DNA of 5,660 nt from Rhodospirillales bacterium. Its GTDB lineage: Bacteria > Pseudomonadota > Alphaproteobacteria > QKFK01 > SZUA-500. The first letter of the stretch is position 1. The number at the start of each line of letters is the position of its first letter. The notes under the pieces are model-generated. The model saw nothing but the letters and a program-made list of their open reading frames with translations. It was not told the DNA's origin and did not search any database. The position numbers and the translations under genes are program-made. Of this stretch, positions 5,507 to 5,660 are shown piece by piece. Location of the stretch: the NCBI GenBank assembly GCA_003252195.1, contig QKFK01000114.1, positions 1-5,660 of the forward strand, read 5' to 3'.

Positions 5507-5660
5507 TTACAAGCCCAATTCTTCTTTTAATATCTCAAGTTCTAGCCAGCGTTCTTCTGCCTTGTCTAGCTCGTCTTGGTATTTGCTCATATCTTCGGTA
5601 TATTGATTAAACTTATCTGGTGATTTGTTAAACAAATTAGGGTCAGATAGTTCTTTTTCT
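5507..5660 (-). CDS. ABC-F family ATPase (Uup/Ettα-like), C-terminal fragment (5' end beyond right edge)
   Basis: The minus strand is open from the right edge to a TAA at 5509-5507, giving the last 50 residues of a larger protein. They read as a Uup-type C-terminal domain: a KELSDPNLF segment, then SPDKFNQY, then a charged helix ending EERWLELEILKEELGL. The D-P-x-L-[FY] turn followed by a coiled-coil helix with the ERWLELE motif is characteristic of the C-terminal coiled-coil domain of Uup-like ABC-F proteins, which have two ATP-binding cassettes and no membrane segment. Family members bind ribosomes or branched DNA and affect translation and transposon excision. The ATPase domains are outside the window, so the subfamily is an inference from this tail. 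The gene is convergent with the deacetylase gene. Confidence 0.75.
   Translation of the reverse strand, partial: EKELSDPNLFNKSPDKFNQYTEDMSKYQDELDKAEERWLELEILKEELGL

Noticed and set aside
1..5660. Mobile elements, CRISPR arrays, prophage or toxin-antitoxin operon
   Set aside because: No transposase or integrase motifs, no regularly spaced repeats, no terminal inverted repeats and no target-site duplications were seen; gene content is core-type.

Overview
The window suggests a low-GC alphaproteobacterium (AT-rich by eye, roughly one third GC). Three things point that way. The LexA protein has the alphaproteobacterial DNA-binding helix sequence. The operator in front of it is GTTC-N7-GTTC, the alphaproteobacterial SOS box, not the CTG-N10-CAG box of enterobacteria or the GAAC-N4-GTTC box of Gram-positives. 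The ComEC protein has the short, Cys-containing C-terminal tail typical of alphaproteobacteria in place of a metallo-beta-lactamase domain. No species is claimed. A free-living lifestyle is inferred from the SOS, DNA-uptake and molybdenum-cofactor genes.

Five genes alternate in strand, so each appears to be its own transcription unit. From left to right they are: (1) the 5' part of a molybdopterin-binding/NTP-transferase protein on the minus strand, running off the left edge; (2) comEC on the plus strand, divergent from (1) across about 110 bp; (3) lexA on the minus strand, tail-to-tail with comEC across 260 bp that hold a strong lexA terminator hairpin and a second unexplained hairpin; (4) a secreted or membrane-anchored polysaccharide deacetylase 2 (YibQ/DUF610) protein on the plus strand, divergent from lexA; (5) the last 50 codons of an ABC-F (Uup-like) ATPase on the minus strand, convergent with (4) and running off the right edge.

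Functionally this is core-genome housekeeping: Moco biosynthesis, DNA transport across the inner membrane, SOS control, envelope processing and a translation ATPase. I see no insertion sequence, prophage, CRISPR array, tRNA or rRNA. The best-supported regulatory detail is the lexA promoter: a perfect TTGACA -35, a 17-nt spacer, and a -10 lying exactly between the two half-sites of a perfect LexA box, which implies tight autorepression.

I found no convincing evidence of a novel multi-gene system. The loose ends are the true start of the deacetylase (open frame extends at least 150 bp upstream of its first ATG), its long acidic repeat-bearing linker, the unusual comEC leader without a ribosome binding site, an unexplained hairpin after comEC, and a possible 34-residue membrane microprotein between genes (4) and (5).
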